From: Oscillospiraceae bacterium
GTDB lineage: Bacteria; Bacillota_A; Clostridia; Oscillospirales; Ruminococcaceae
Assembly (NCBI GenBank): GCA_017848205.1
Contig: JAGDDO010000215.1
Span: forward strand, 1-7,830
Direction: 5' to 3'
DNA length: 7,830 nt
Numbering within the stretch: the stretch's first letter is position 1; every line of letters starts with the position of its first letter. The notes under the pieces are model-generated. The model saw nothing but the letters and a program-made list of their open reading frames with translations. It was not told the DNA's origin and made no database searches. Position numbers and translations under genes: made by a program. This document shows positions 1-5,135 of the stretch, piece after piece.

Positions 1-776
1 AGATGCTCGCTGTACGTTCTGTTCACCTCAAAGTCTATGTGATCACGGTCAATGATCTGTGCTTCAATGGTGGTATCTTTATATGCATCGCCGATGTTGA
101 AGATGTATACTACATCCGGCTTGTAGTTTTCGCCGTACTTGTACTCCTCTTCTTCCTCGTCGTCATCGTCTTCCTCATCTTCGGAAGTATCTTCTTCATC
201 TTCCGGATCATCTTCATCGCCGGATCCGTCATCATCTGAAGCATCTTCATCATCAGAATCTTCTTCGTCAGATCCGTCTCCGGAAGTTTCGTCATCCGGA
301 ACATCTTCCTCATCCGAATCTTCCTCTTCCGGTTCATCTTCATAATATTCTTCATCAGAACCGTCAGTTTCTTCATTATCCTGGTCGTCGTCATCGCCTG
401 CTTCCGAGTAGACATAGAACTTGAAAGGTGTGATGATACCGTCCTCAAGGCTTATTATACAGCCTGAATCCTTGTATTTGTCACCGTAGAAACAGTAGTA
501 GCAGGATCCGTGTTCGCTGTAGGAATACCATATTCCCCTGCGAAGCAGCGGTTCGTCCTTTGCCGGCATTGGAGCCTGCGTAGTCGCCTGTGTCTCAGCC
601 GATACCGGTGCCGTTACCGCCGAAGCCTCTGTTTCAGAACCCACAGGAGGCGGAAGCTCAGGAAGCTCGTCGTCAATGTTTACTGTTCTTCTTCCGCAGG
701 AAGTAAGGCTCAATGCAAATACAAGAAATAATGAAAGAAATAAATTCAGTTCTGAAGTGCGTTTCAATTTTTTCAC
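1..776 (-). CDS. Lipoprotein with hyperacidic Asp/Glu insert, 3' end outside window
   Basis: Reading the minus strand from a GTG at 776-774 gives 258 residues with no stop before the window edge, so the C-terminus is missing. Residues 4-27 form a bacterial lipoprotein signal: basic KKLKR, a hydrophobic core, and the lipobox LTSC with Cys27 as the lipidated residue. A Pro/Thr/Ala-rich stalk follows (about 28-75). A domain starting at GIWYSYSEHG (81) alternates aromatic and small residues, as small beta-barrel lipoproteins do. Residues 128-211 contain 59 Asp/Glu among 84 positions and no Lys or Arg; the domain then resumes with YKYGENYKPDVVYIFNIGD. An in-frame TAA lies 21 bases upstream of the GTG and no ATG intervenes, so GTG (or TTG at codon 4) must be the start, although no good Shine-Dalgarno is visible. 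Surface location follows from the lipobox; function is unknown. The lipoprotein call is solid, the beta-barrel reading is a guess. Confidence 0.85.
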   Translation of the reverse strand, partial: MKKLKRTSELNLFLSLFLVFALSLTSCGRRTVNIDDELPELPPPVGSETEASAVTAPVSAETQATTQAPMPAKDEPLLRRGIWYSYSEHGSCYYCFYGDKYKDSGCIISLEDGIITPFKFYVYSEAGDDDDQDNEETDGSDEEYYEDEPEEEDSDEEDVPDDETSGDGSDEEDSDDEDASDDDGSGDEDDPEDEEDTSEDEEDDDDEEEEEYKYGENYKPDVVYIFNIGDAYKDTTIEAQIIDRDHIDFEVNRTYSEH

Positions 777-797
777 CGACTTATAAAAATTTCGTTA

Positions 798-908
798 AGG
801 AAACACTGATTTAATCGCAAATCCGGCTTCTCCGGATTTGCAGGAAGAGAGAAAACGGGGCTTCGCCCCGCACCCCTGCACTGATTTATGAGTAAATCAG
901 TGCTTCCT
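798..908. repeat. Structured dispersed repeat, copy A
   Basis: Terminal arms 798-813 (AGGAAACACTGATTTA) and 893-908 (TAAATCAGTGCTTCCT) are inverted repeats with one mismatch in 16. Inside are three hairpins: 817-826 with 832-841 (GCAAATCCGG, 10 bp, loop CTTCT); 856-870 (CGGGG-CTTCG-CCCCG); and 878-888 with 893-903 (GCACTGATTTA, 11 bp, loop TGAG). The same modules recur at 2163-2240, 5100-5133 and 6275-6389. The copy ends only about 20 bases before the GTG of the minus-strand lipoprotein, so it would lie in that gene's leader. Confidence 0.85.
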
Positions 909-912
909 CAGG

Positions 913-944
913 ATATAAAAAATGCAGGACAACGGTGCCCTGCA
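913..944 (-). terminator. Intrinsic terminator or attenuator (minus strand)
   Basis: On the minus strand TGCAGG (944-939) pairs with CCTGCA (928-923), and GT/AC within the 10-base interval can extend the stem past a bulge. It is followed directly by six U residues (922-917). The stem is short but the layout is that of a Rho-independent terminator. It lies downstream of two minus-strand promoters (1044-1103) and upstream of the lipoprotein gene, so it may end a small RNA or attenuate the lipoprotein transcript. Confidence 0.6.
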
Positions 945-1069
945 AAGATAAGAAGAGATAAATAAATATGTGTAGAACAAAAGAAAGGAGACAACAAAAC
1001 GAGTGTTAACTTTAACAACGAATATTAACTTAACACTGTAATTATTATAACGGATAATTTCTGATAAGT
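917..1069 (-). ncRNA. Candidate small RNA or attenuated leader
   Basis: Two minus-strand promoters point into this stretch and a terminator closes it, giving predicted transcripts of about 121 nt (start near 1037) or 153 nt (start near 1069). No ATG occurs on the minus strand between 1037 and 917, and the only GTG is followed two codons later by a stop, so it is not coding. From the inner start, AGTGTTAA (1037-1030) pairs with TTAACACT (1009-1002), giving a hairpin at the very 5' end. A pyrimidine-rich single-stranded section contains TCTCCTTTCTTTT (about 990-978), complementary to AAAGGAG ribosome binding sites. The terminator hairpin (944-923) with its U tract forms the 3' end. This is the usual build of a trans-acting small RNA. 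The alternative is a leader of the downstream lipoprotein gene, for which no other promoter is visible. Confidence 0.45.
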
Positions 1070-1103
1070 CAAGTCATTATATCAGATTTGTATGATTTGT
1101 CAA
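1044..1103 (-). promoter_or_regulatory. Two overlapping minus-strand promoters
   Basis: P1: TTGACA at 1103-1098, 16-base spacer, TATAAT at 1081-1076 (start near 1069). P2: TTGACT at 1072-1067, 17-base spacer, TATAAT at 1049-1044 (start near 1037). Both have perfect -10 boxes and 6/6 or 5/6 -35 boxes. They face the lipoprotein gene and lie past the 3' end of the 1222-2088 gene, so they serve what is downstream: the candidate small RNA and possibly the lipoprotein. Confidence 0.7.
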
Positions 1104-1149
1104 GTACGTCGAATACGAATTGTCTGATGTTCATAAATTTGTATATTTC

Positions 1150-1227
1150 GCATCAGAAGTTACATGCCATTTACACTGATTACATAGGAAACCTGATATT
1201 TATCAGCTCCGGCATCAGAATTTACAT
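1150..1227. repeat. Direct repeat pair at a gene end
   Basis: GCATCAGAAGTTACAT (1150-1165) and GCATCAGAATTTACAT (1212-1227) match in 15 of 16 positions, 62 bases apart. The second copy spans the last codon and TAA stop (1222-1224) of the minus-strand gene, so the gene's final ATG-TAA is echoed downstream. A small palindrome, CTGATA-TT-TATCAG (1193-1206), lies between. No convincing terminator for the gene is seen here. The pair may be a short tandem duplication or chance in AT-rich DNA. Confidence 0.4.
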
Positions 1228-2088
1228 CTTAAAGATATAGATATATATCTTTCCGAAGGTAAATGAAAGCGGGATTATGAGTTTGTCTTTTTCGGTGCCG
1301 ATGAGTTCGTCCTGTAAGTAGCCGATTTTTCCGAGGGAAAGCTTTGAGCTGTCAGATGCGAAAACGTTGGCTGCGTAAAGGCCGTTCTGGAGGTTAAGGA
1401 AGTCGGCCACATCCCTGTTGGAGCAGTCGAAAGTGTCCTTTCCGGCACATCTTGCCGCAAATGCATTGAATGCCTTCTGGCTTCCGCATATGGCCGTTCG
1501 GAGAGAATCAGGGCCCTTGATATCCTGCATGATCATGCATTCCTGTTCCGTATCCTTTACAGGATTGAAGCTCGTGAACGCAAAGTCATCACCGACGAAG
1601 CGGACGGAATTACGCACGAAAAGCGACGCGTAATCGGCATAGGTGTCCGAATTTTTCATATCGTCAAGATTGTAGATCGAAATTATATCACGTTTCAGGT
1701 CATTGCGGGAATCGACCTCGCTCGTAAGTCCAAGTTCCTGTCTGTACGCCTTCAAAAGATTATCGTATTCAGTCTTTGTAATGTAACCCTTGTTCAGAAG
1801 CGCATCTGCAAGGGCAATATCCCCGTTGTTCTGCTTTCCGAGCAGTTCCTCCATCTGCGCCCTTGAAAGAAATCCGAGAAAAACCGCAAGGTCGCCCATG
1901 TTCTTGTCGAATCTTTTCTGCTCGCTGTGAATGTACTCGACCTGCTCGTTTGTCATATATCCCGACTCAACAAACAGCGAACCCAGACGTTCCTTGTATA
2001 TGTTCTTGTTCACCAGCGCCTCATTGAGCTGATCGGTCGAAATAATGTTCTTGTCAAGTAAATAGTAGCCGAATAGCTGTGCAAACAT
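1222..2088 (-). CDS. Protein with MshEN-like repeats and CheX-like C-terminal domain
   Basis: The protein is 288 residues from ATG 2088, or 291 from an in-frame GTG at 2097. I prefer 2088: AGGGA lies about 10 bases before it but only one base before the GTG. Numbering from the GTG, residues 9-121 are four units of about 29 residues with the pattern LG-L---GY-T--Q------Q (FGYYLLDKNIIST, RLGSLFVESGYMT, NMGDLAVFLGFLS, ALADALLNKGYIT). This resembles MshEN/GspE N-terminal domains, some of which bind cyclic di-GMP. Residues 150-291 look like the CheC/CheX/FliY fold: a helix ADFLNLQNGLYAANVF where CheX has its ExxN phosphatase motif (here D232-F-L-N235), then a strand-rich end, LIIPLSFTFGKIYIYI. No signal peptide or membrane helix, so cytoplasmic. 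It has its own promoter and no chemotaxis genes beside it. A sensing or phospho-signalling role is inferred; both domain calls rest on pattern only. Confidence 0.8.
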   Translation of the reverse strand: MFAQLFGYYLLDKNIISTDQLNEALVNKNIYKERLGSLFVESGYMTNEQVEYIHSEQKRFDKNMGDLAVFLGFLSRAQMEELLGKQNNGDIALADALLNKGYITKTEYDNLLKAYRQELGLTSEVDSRNDLKRDIISIYNLDDMKNSDTYADYASLFVRNSVRFVGDDFAFTSFNPVKDTEQECMIMQDIKGPDSLRTAICGSQKAFNAFAARCAGKDTFDCSNRDVADFLNLQNGLYAANVFASDSSKLSLGKIGYLQDELIGTEKDKLIIPLSFTFGKIYIYIFKM

Positions 2089-2127
2089 ATCATTCACTTC
2101 CCTATAAAATAAAAATTATCTTATTCT

Positions 2128-2156
2128 ATTATATATTAATTCACGGAAAATAGCAA
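2128..2156 (-). promoter_or_regulatory. Promoter of the MshEN/CheX-like gene
   Basis: On the minus strand, TTGCTA (2156-2151), a 17-base spacer and a perfect TATAAT (2133-2128) give a start near 2121, about 33 bases before the ATG at 2088. It fits the sigma-A consensus in nine or ten of twelve positions and lies just outside the left end of repeat copy B. Confidence 0.65.
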
Positions 2157-2162
2157 TACAAA

Positions 2163-2240
2163 TAAGAAAACACTGATTAAACCGGAAATCCGGCTTTGCC
2201 GGATTTCCGGAGGTGGGATTTGCGGGGCTTCGCCCCGGAT
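2163..2240. repeat. Structured dispersed repeat, copy B (interrupted)
   Basis: The left arm (AAGAAAACACTGATTA, 2163-2178) and two inner hairpins match copy D: 2182-2194 with 2198-2210 (13-bp stem CCGGAAATCCGGC, loop TTT) and 2223-2237 (CGGGG-CTTCG-CCCCG). Similarity to D stops at about 2240, where D goes on to its right-hand hairpin. The terminal TTTCCTTA of D reappears at 2356-2363, after another inverted-repeat element, so this copy seems to have been broken by an insertion with loss of the third hairpin. Confidence 0.75.
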
Positions 2241-2245
2241 CCCCG

Positions 2246-2355
2246 GGGGCTGTTAAAAAAGTCCTGAACACTACAAAACCAGCATATCTTACTCACGTAA
2301 ATACGTAGTTTTAGATATGCTGGTTTACTTTTAAGGAGAGTTTCTTAACATCCCC
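2246..2355. mobile_element. MITE-like inverted-repeat element nested in repeat copy B
   Basis: Ends GGGGCTGTTAAAAAAGTC (2246-2263) and the reverse complement of 2338-2355 (GGGGATGTTAAGAAACTC) match in 15 of 18 positions. In the middle is a perfect 14-bp inverted repeat, AAACCAGCATATCT (2276-2289) with 2313-2326, whose loop holds a further ACGT-AAAT-ACGT hairpin (2295-2306). ATCCCC occurs at 2239-2244 and again at 2350-2355, a possible target duplication, though it overlaps the terminal repeats. No coding capacity. The structure fits a small non-autonomous transposable element; no transposase is in the window to confirm it. Confidence 0.5.
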
Positions 2356-2403
2356 TTTCCTTAAACCCCGCCGGACCTAAAGAAACGAACTGATATATTT
2401 CTT

Positions 2404-2432
2404 TTGACAAACACGCAATAATAGGTTATAAT
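2404..2432 (+). promoter_or_regulatory. metG promoter, full consensus
   Basis: TTGACA (2404-2409), a 17-base spacer and TATAAT (2427-2432) match the sigma-A consensus exactly; transcription should start near 2439. The leader is then only about 27 bases and ends with the ribosome binding site GGAGGAG (2454-2460), five bases before the ATG. There is no room for a T-box or other long leader, which suggests strong constitutive expression. Confidence 0.85.
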
Positions 2433-2465
2433 TAAATTTATACTATATTTTACGGAGGAGATCAT

Positions 2466-4409
2466 ATGCCAAATAAACCGTTTTACATCACTACTCCTAT
2501 ATATTATCCGTCTGGAAATCCGCATATAGGACACTGCTACACAACTGTAGCCTGCGACTCGATCGCCCGTTACAAGCGAATGCAGGGATACGATGTAATG
2601 TTCCTCACAGGAACTGACGAACACGGTCTTAAAATAGAACAGAAAGCTGCTGAAAAGGGCGTTACACCTAAGGAATACGTTGATGAGATCGTAGAAACTT
2701 TCAAGAAGCTCTGGAGCTACATGAACATAAGCTACGACAGATACATCCGTACAACTGACGATTACCACATTGAAACAGTACAGAAGATATTCAAGGATCT
2801 CTACGACAAGGGATACATCTACAAGGGCGAATACTCAGGCAAGTACTGCACTCCTTGTGAAAGCTTCTGGACAGAATCACAGCTTAAGGACGGCAAGTGC
2901 CCTGACTGCGGCCGTGAAGTCACTGAAGCAAAGGAAGAAGCTTACTTCTTCAAAATGTCACCTTTCGCTGATCGTATTGAAAAGCTTCTTACAGAAACAG
3001 ACTACTTAAGACCTAAGACAAGAGCTACAGAGCTCGTAAACAACTTCATAAAGCCAGGCCTTGAAGACCTCTGCGTTTCAAGAACCACATTCAAGTGGGG
3101 CATTCCGGTAACTTTTGACGAAGGTCACGTTGTTTACGTATGGATCGATGCTCTTTCAAACTACATTTCAGCACTCGGATACGGCAACACAGCACATAAG
3201 GACTACGAAAAGTTCTGGCCTGCAGACGTTCACATGGTTGCAAAGGACATCATGAGATTCCATGCTATCATCTGGCCTGCAATGCTCATGGCTCTCGATC
3301 TTCCGCTTCCGAAGCACCTTGCTGTTCACGGCTGGATCACATTCAACGGCCAGAAGATGAGCAAGTCACTCGGCAACGTTGTCGATCCGTTCGTTCTCGG
3401 TGAAAGATACGGCGCAGACGCTATCCGTTACCACATTCTCCGCGAAATGGCTCTCGGTGCAGACAGCTCATTCTCAAACGAGATCATGATAAACCGCATA
3501 AATTCCGACCTTGCAAACGGACTTGGCAACCTCGTTTCAAGAACAGTTGCAATGGTTGAAAAGTATTTCGGCGGCACACTTCCGAAGGAAAAACAGTCCG
3601 GCGAATTCGACGACGAACTTATCAGCATGGCGGAAGGTCTCCGCGCAAAGGTTGACGAATTCGTTGAACACACACAGATAAACAACGCGCTCGCTGAGAT
3701 CTTCACAGTTATCTCACGTGCAAACAAATACATCGACGAAACAGCTCCGTGGGTACTAGCAAAGGATGAGGCAAACAAGCCAAGACTTGCATGTGTTCTC
3801 TACAACCTCCTCGAAGCTGTAAGAATTTCAACAACTCTCCTCAGCGCATTCATGCCGACAACAATGCCGGAAGTATGGAAGCAGATCGGTGCTTCAGAAA
3901 GCGATGTTTCCTACGAAAACGCTGCAAAGTTCGGCGTTCTTCCTGCAGACGTTACAGTTCACAGAGGCGAAGCACTCTTCCCGCGTATCGACGTTGACAA
4001 GGAGATCGAAGAGCTCAATGCTCTCATCAGACAGAACGCTCCTGCTTCAGAGGAACCTGAGATCGAAGCCGAACCGCTCGCTCCGCAGATCGAGATCGAC
4101 GATTTCTTTAAGTCCGATCTTCGCGTTGCTAAAATAGTTAAGTGCGAAAAGGTAAAGAAGTCAAAGAAGCTCCTCTGCTCACAGCTCGACGACGGTATGG
4201 GCGGAAGACAGGTAGTTTCAGGAATTGCACAGTGGTACAGCCCTGAAGACCTCATCGGCAAAAAGGTAATACTGGTTGCAAACCTCAAGCCTGCAGTACT
4301 CTGCGGCGTTGAAAGCAACGGTATGATCTGCTGTTCAGATATGCCTGACGGCAGCGCAAAGGTCATCTTTGTGGATGATTCTGTTCCTTGCGGCAGCAAG
4401 ATCAGATGA
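2466..4409 (+). CDS. metG: Methionyl-tRNA synthetase
   Basis: Charges tRNA-Met and initiator tRNA with methionine in the cytoplasm. The 647 residues match the usual length of the form carrying a C-terminal tRNA-binding domain. Visible in order: class I signature HIGH at residues 20-23 in PSGNPHIGHCYTT; a zinc knuckle with Cys128, Cys131, Cys145 and Cys148 (CTPC and CPDC), the single-knuckle type; the GTDEHGLKIEQKA segment (49-62); KMSKS at 297-301 within GQKMSKSLGN; a helical anticodon-binding domain from about 340; an acidic linker near 520-540; and an EMAP/Trbp111-type OB-fold domain from 542 (IDDFFKSDLRVAKI, ending KPAVLCGVESNGMICCS), which serves dimerisation and tRNA binding. The start has GGAGGAG five bases upstream and a consensus promoter at 2404-2432. 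The next gene follows on the same strand after 84 bases. Confidence 0.98.
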   Translation: MPNKPFYITTPIYYPSGNPHIGHCYTTVACDSIARYKRMQGYDVMFLTGTDEHGLKIEQKAAEKGVTPKEYVDEIVETFKKLWSYMNISYDRYIRTTDDYHIETVQKIFKDLYDKGYIYKGEYSGKYCTPCESFWTESQLKDGKCPDCGREVTEAKEEAYFFKMSPFADRIEKLLTETDYLRPKTRATELVNNFIKPGLEDLCVSRTTFKWGIPVTFDEGHVVYVWIDALSNYISALGYGNTAHKDYEKFWPADVHMVAKDIMRFHAIIWPAMLMALDLPLPKHLAVHGWITFNGQKMSKSLGNVVDPFVLGERYGADAIRYHILREMALGADSSFSNEIMINRINSDLANGLGNLVSRTVAMVEKYFGGTLPKEKQSGEFDDELISMAEGLRAKVDEFVEHTQINNALAEIFTVISRANKYIDETAPWVLAKDEANKPRLACVLYNLLEAVRISTTLLSAFMPTTMPEVWKQIGASESDVSYENAAKFGVLPADVTVHRGEALFPRIDVDKEIEELNALIRQNAPASEEPEIEAEPLAPQIEIDDFFKSDLRVAKIVKCEKVKKSKKLLCSQLDDGMGGRQVVSGIAQWYSPEDLIGKKVILVANLKPAVLCGVESNGMICCSDMPDGSAKVIFVDDSVPCGSKIR

Positions 4410-4427
4410 TCAGCGGTTAATATTCCG

Positions 4428-4453
4428 GTGAAAACTCTGACCGGCGTTTTCAC
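4428..4453. repeat. Inverted repeat between metG and the membrane-protein gene
   Basis: GTGAAAAC (4428-4435) and GTTTTCAC (4446-4453) form a perfect 8-bp stem around a 10-base loop, and flanking TTAATA (4417-4422) and TATTAA (4456-4461) can extend it with bulges. The following T-rich stretch (ATTTTTATTTTA, 4468-4479) starts some 15 bases after the perfect stem, so it is at best a weak terminator. It may be a processing or partial-termination site between metG and the downstream gene, for which no separate good promoter is visible. Confidence 0.4.
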
Positions 4454-4493
4454 GGTATTAATATAACATTTTTATTTTAAAGGAGTTAGAAAA

Positions 4494-5006
4494 ATGAACA
4501 ACGAAAAAACATCTCTCGGCATTCCTGTAGGGCTCATGGGGGCAGCTCTCTACTTCACAATTCTCGTAGGCGGACAGACACCGTTCCTCCTCCTTGCAGC
4601 TTACGTTTTCTTCTTTGAAAAGAACGACTGGCTCAAGAGAACAGCTGTCAAGGCTTTCGCACTCGATGTAGTTCTCGCAATCGCATCATCTCTCTTAGGA
4701 ATCCTTCCTGATCTTACAAGCATGATCGGTGATTTCTTAAGGATCTTCAATTCAAGCAGCTACGGCTCATTCAGCATTCCGTTCATCTCACCGCTCGTTT
4801 CATGCTTAAGAGACTGCATTTACATCATCGAAAAGGTATTCTTCATTCTCTTAGGTTTCTCAGCAATGAAGAAGTCAGATATCGCTATTGCAGCTATCGA
4901 CAAGATTGCAGATCAGGTAACAGGCACTGTTTCAGCAGCTGCTGAAAAGGTTGTTTCAACAGTTAAGAAGGAAGAACCAAAGGCTGAAGAAAACAAGGCT
5001 GAATAA
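4494..5006 (+). CDS. Small membrane protein of unknown function
   Basis: A 170-residue protein not recognised as a named family. The N-terminus (MNNEKTSLGIPVG) runs into a long hydrophobic region at about 10-41, which may be one long helix or a hairpin, ending LAAYVFFFEKNDWLKR. A second hydrophobic segment lies at about 54-74 (KAFALDVVLAIASSLLGILP) and a third at about 107-125 (CIYIIEKVFFILLGFSAM). The last 40 residues leave the membrane as an amphipathic, Ala/Val-rich helix (DKIADQVTGTVSAAAEKVV) ending in a Lys/Glu/Ala-rich tail, probably cytoplasmic. The FFFEKNDWLKRTAVKA stretch recalls short DUF4870-like membrane proteins, but this is only a resemblance. AAAGGAG (4479-4485) lies eight bases before the ATG. 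It follows metG and ends at a strong terminator, so it may be read through from metG. No functional link to MetRS is evident. Confidence 0.85.
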   Translation: MNNEKTSLGIPVGLMGAALYFTILVGGQTPFLLLAAYVFFFEKNDWLKRTAVKAFALDVVLAIASSLLGILPDLTSMIGDFLRIFNSSSYGSFSIPFISPLVSCLRDCIYIIEKVFFILLGFSAMKKSDIAIAAIDKIADQVTGTVSAAAEKVVSTVKKEEPKAEENKAE

Positions 5007-5046
5007 TTATAAGTTCTGTTTTCAACAGATTTTAAAGAAGATGTTA

Positions 5047-5086
5047 AAAGGCTGTACGGCACCCGCCGCACAGCCTTTATTTTTAC
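5047..5086 (+). terminator. Rho-independent terminator after the membrane-protein gene
   Basis: AAAGGCTGT (5047-5055) pairs with ACAGCCTTT (5070-5078); after one A/C mismatch CGGC (5057-5060) pairs with GCCG (5065-5068) around an ACCC loop. The tail ATTTTTAC follows. This is a strong 13-bp terminator about 40 bases past the TAA, ending the metG-side transcript. Confidence 0.92.
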
Positions 5087-5099
5087 CTGAAAAACTTAT

Positions 5100-5133
5100 G
5101 GAAACGCTGATTTATGAATAAATCAGCGTTTCC
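5100..5133. repeat. Minimal hairpin copy (C) of the dispersed repeat
   Basis: GGAAACGCTGATTTA (5100-5114) and TAAATCAGCGTTTCC (5119-5133) form a perfect 15-bp stem with loop TGAA. The right part is identical to the right end of copy D (6358-6386), including the loop. The two inner hairpins of the full copies are absent. It lies between converging genes, two bases from the stop codon of the 5136-6062 gene, where it could also work as a terminator for that minus-strand gene. Confidence 0.8.
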
Positions 5134-5135
5134 CT

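Noticed and set aside
139..345. Plus-strand open frame coding an almost pure poly-serine peptide
   Set aside because: It is the antisense of the Asp/Glu-rich part of the minus-strand lipoprotein (GAN codons read backwards give TCN-type serine codons). There is no ribosome binding site, and the opposite strand has a signal peptide and domain context.
110..448. Minus-strand Lys/Met/Arg-rich frame
   Set aside because: It is the same acidic tract read in a shifted frame (GAT GAA read as ATG AAG); the composition is an artefact and the lipoprotein frame is the coherent one.
1003..1041. Twelve-codon plus-strand peptide behind AAAGGAGA (984-991)
   Set aside because: There is no plus-strand promoter, the spacing is long and the start is GTG. 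The AAAGGAG is better explained as the complement of the pyrimidine-rich part of the candidate minus-strand RNA.
2326..2465. T-box riboswitch upstream of metG
   Set aside because: The predicted transcript start near 2439 leaves about 27 bases of leader, and no T-box sequence (AGGGTGGNACCGCG type) occurs in the region.
3959..4453. Long open frame antisense to the 3' part of metG
   Set aside because: It is a shadow of metG codon usage, with no ribosome binding site or recognisable domain.
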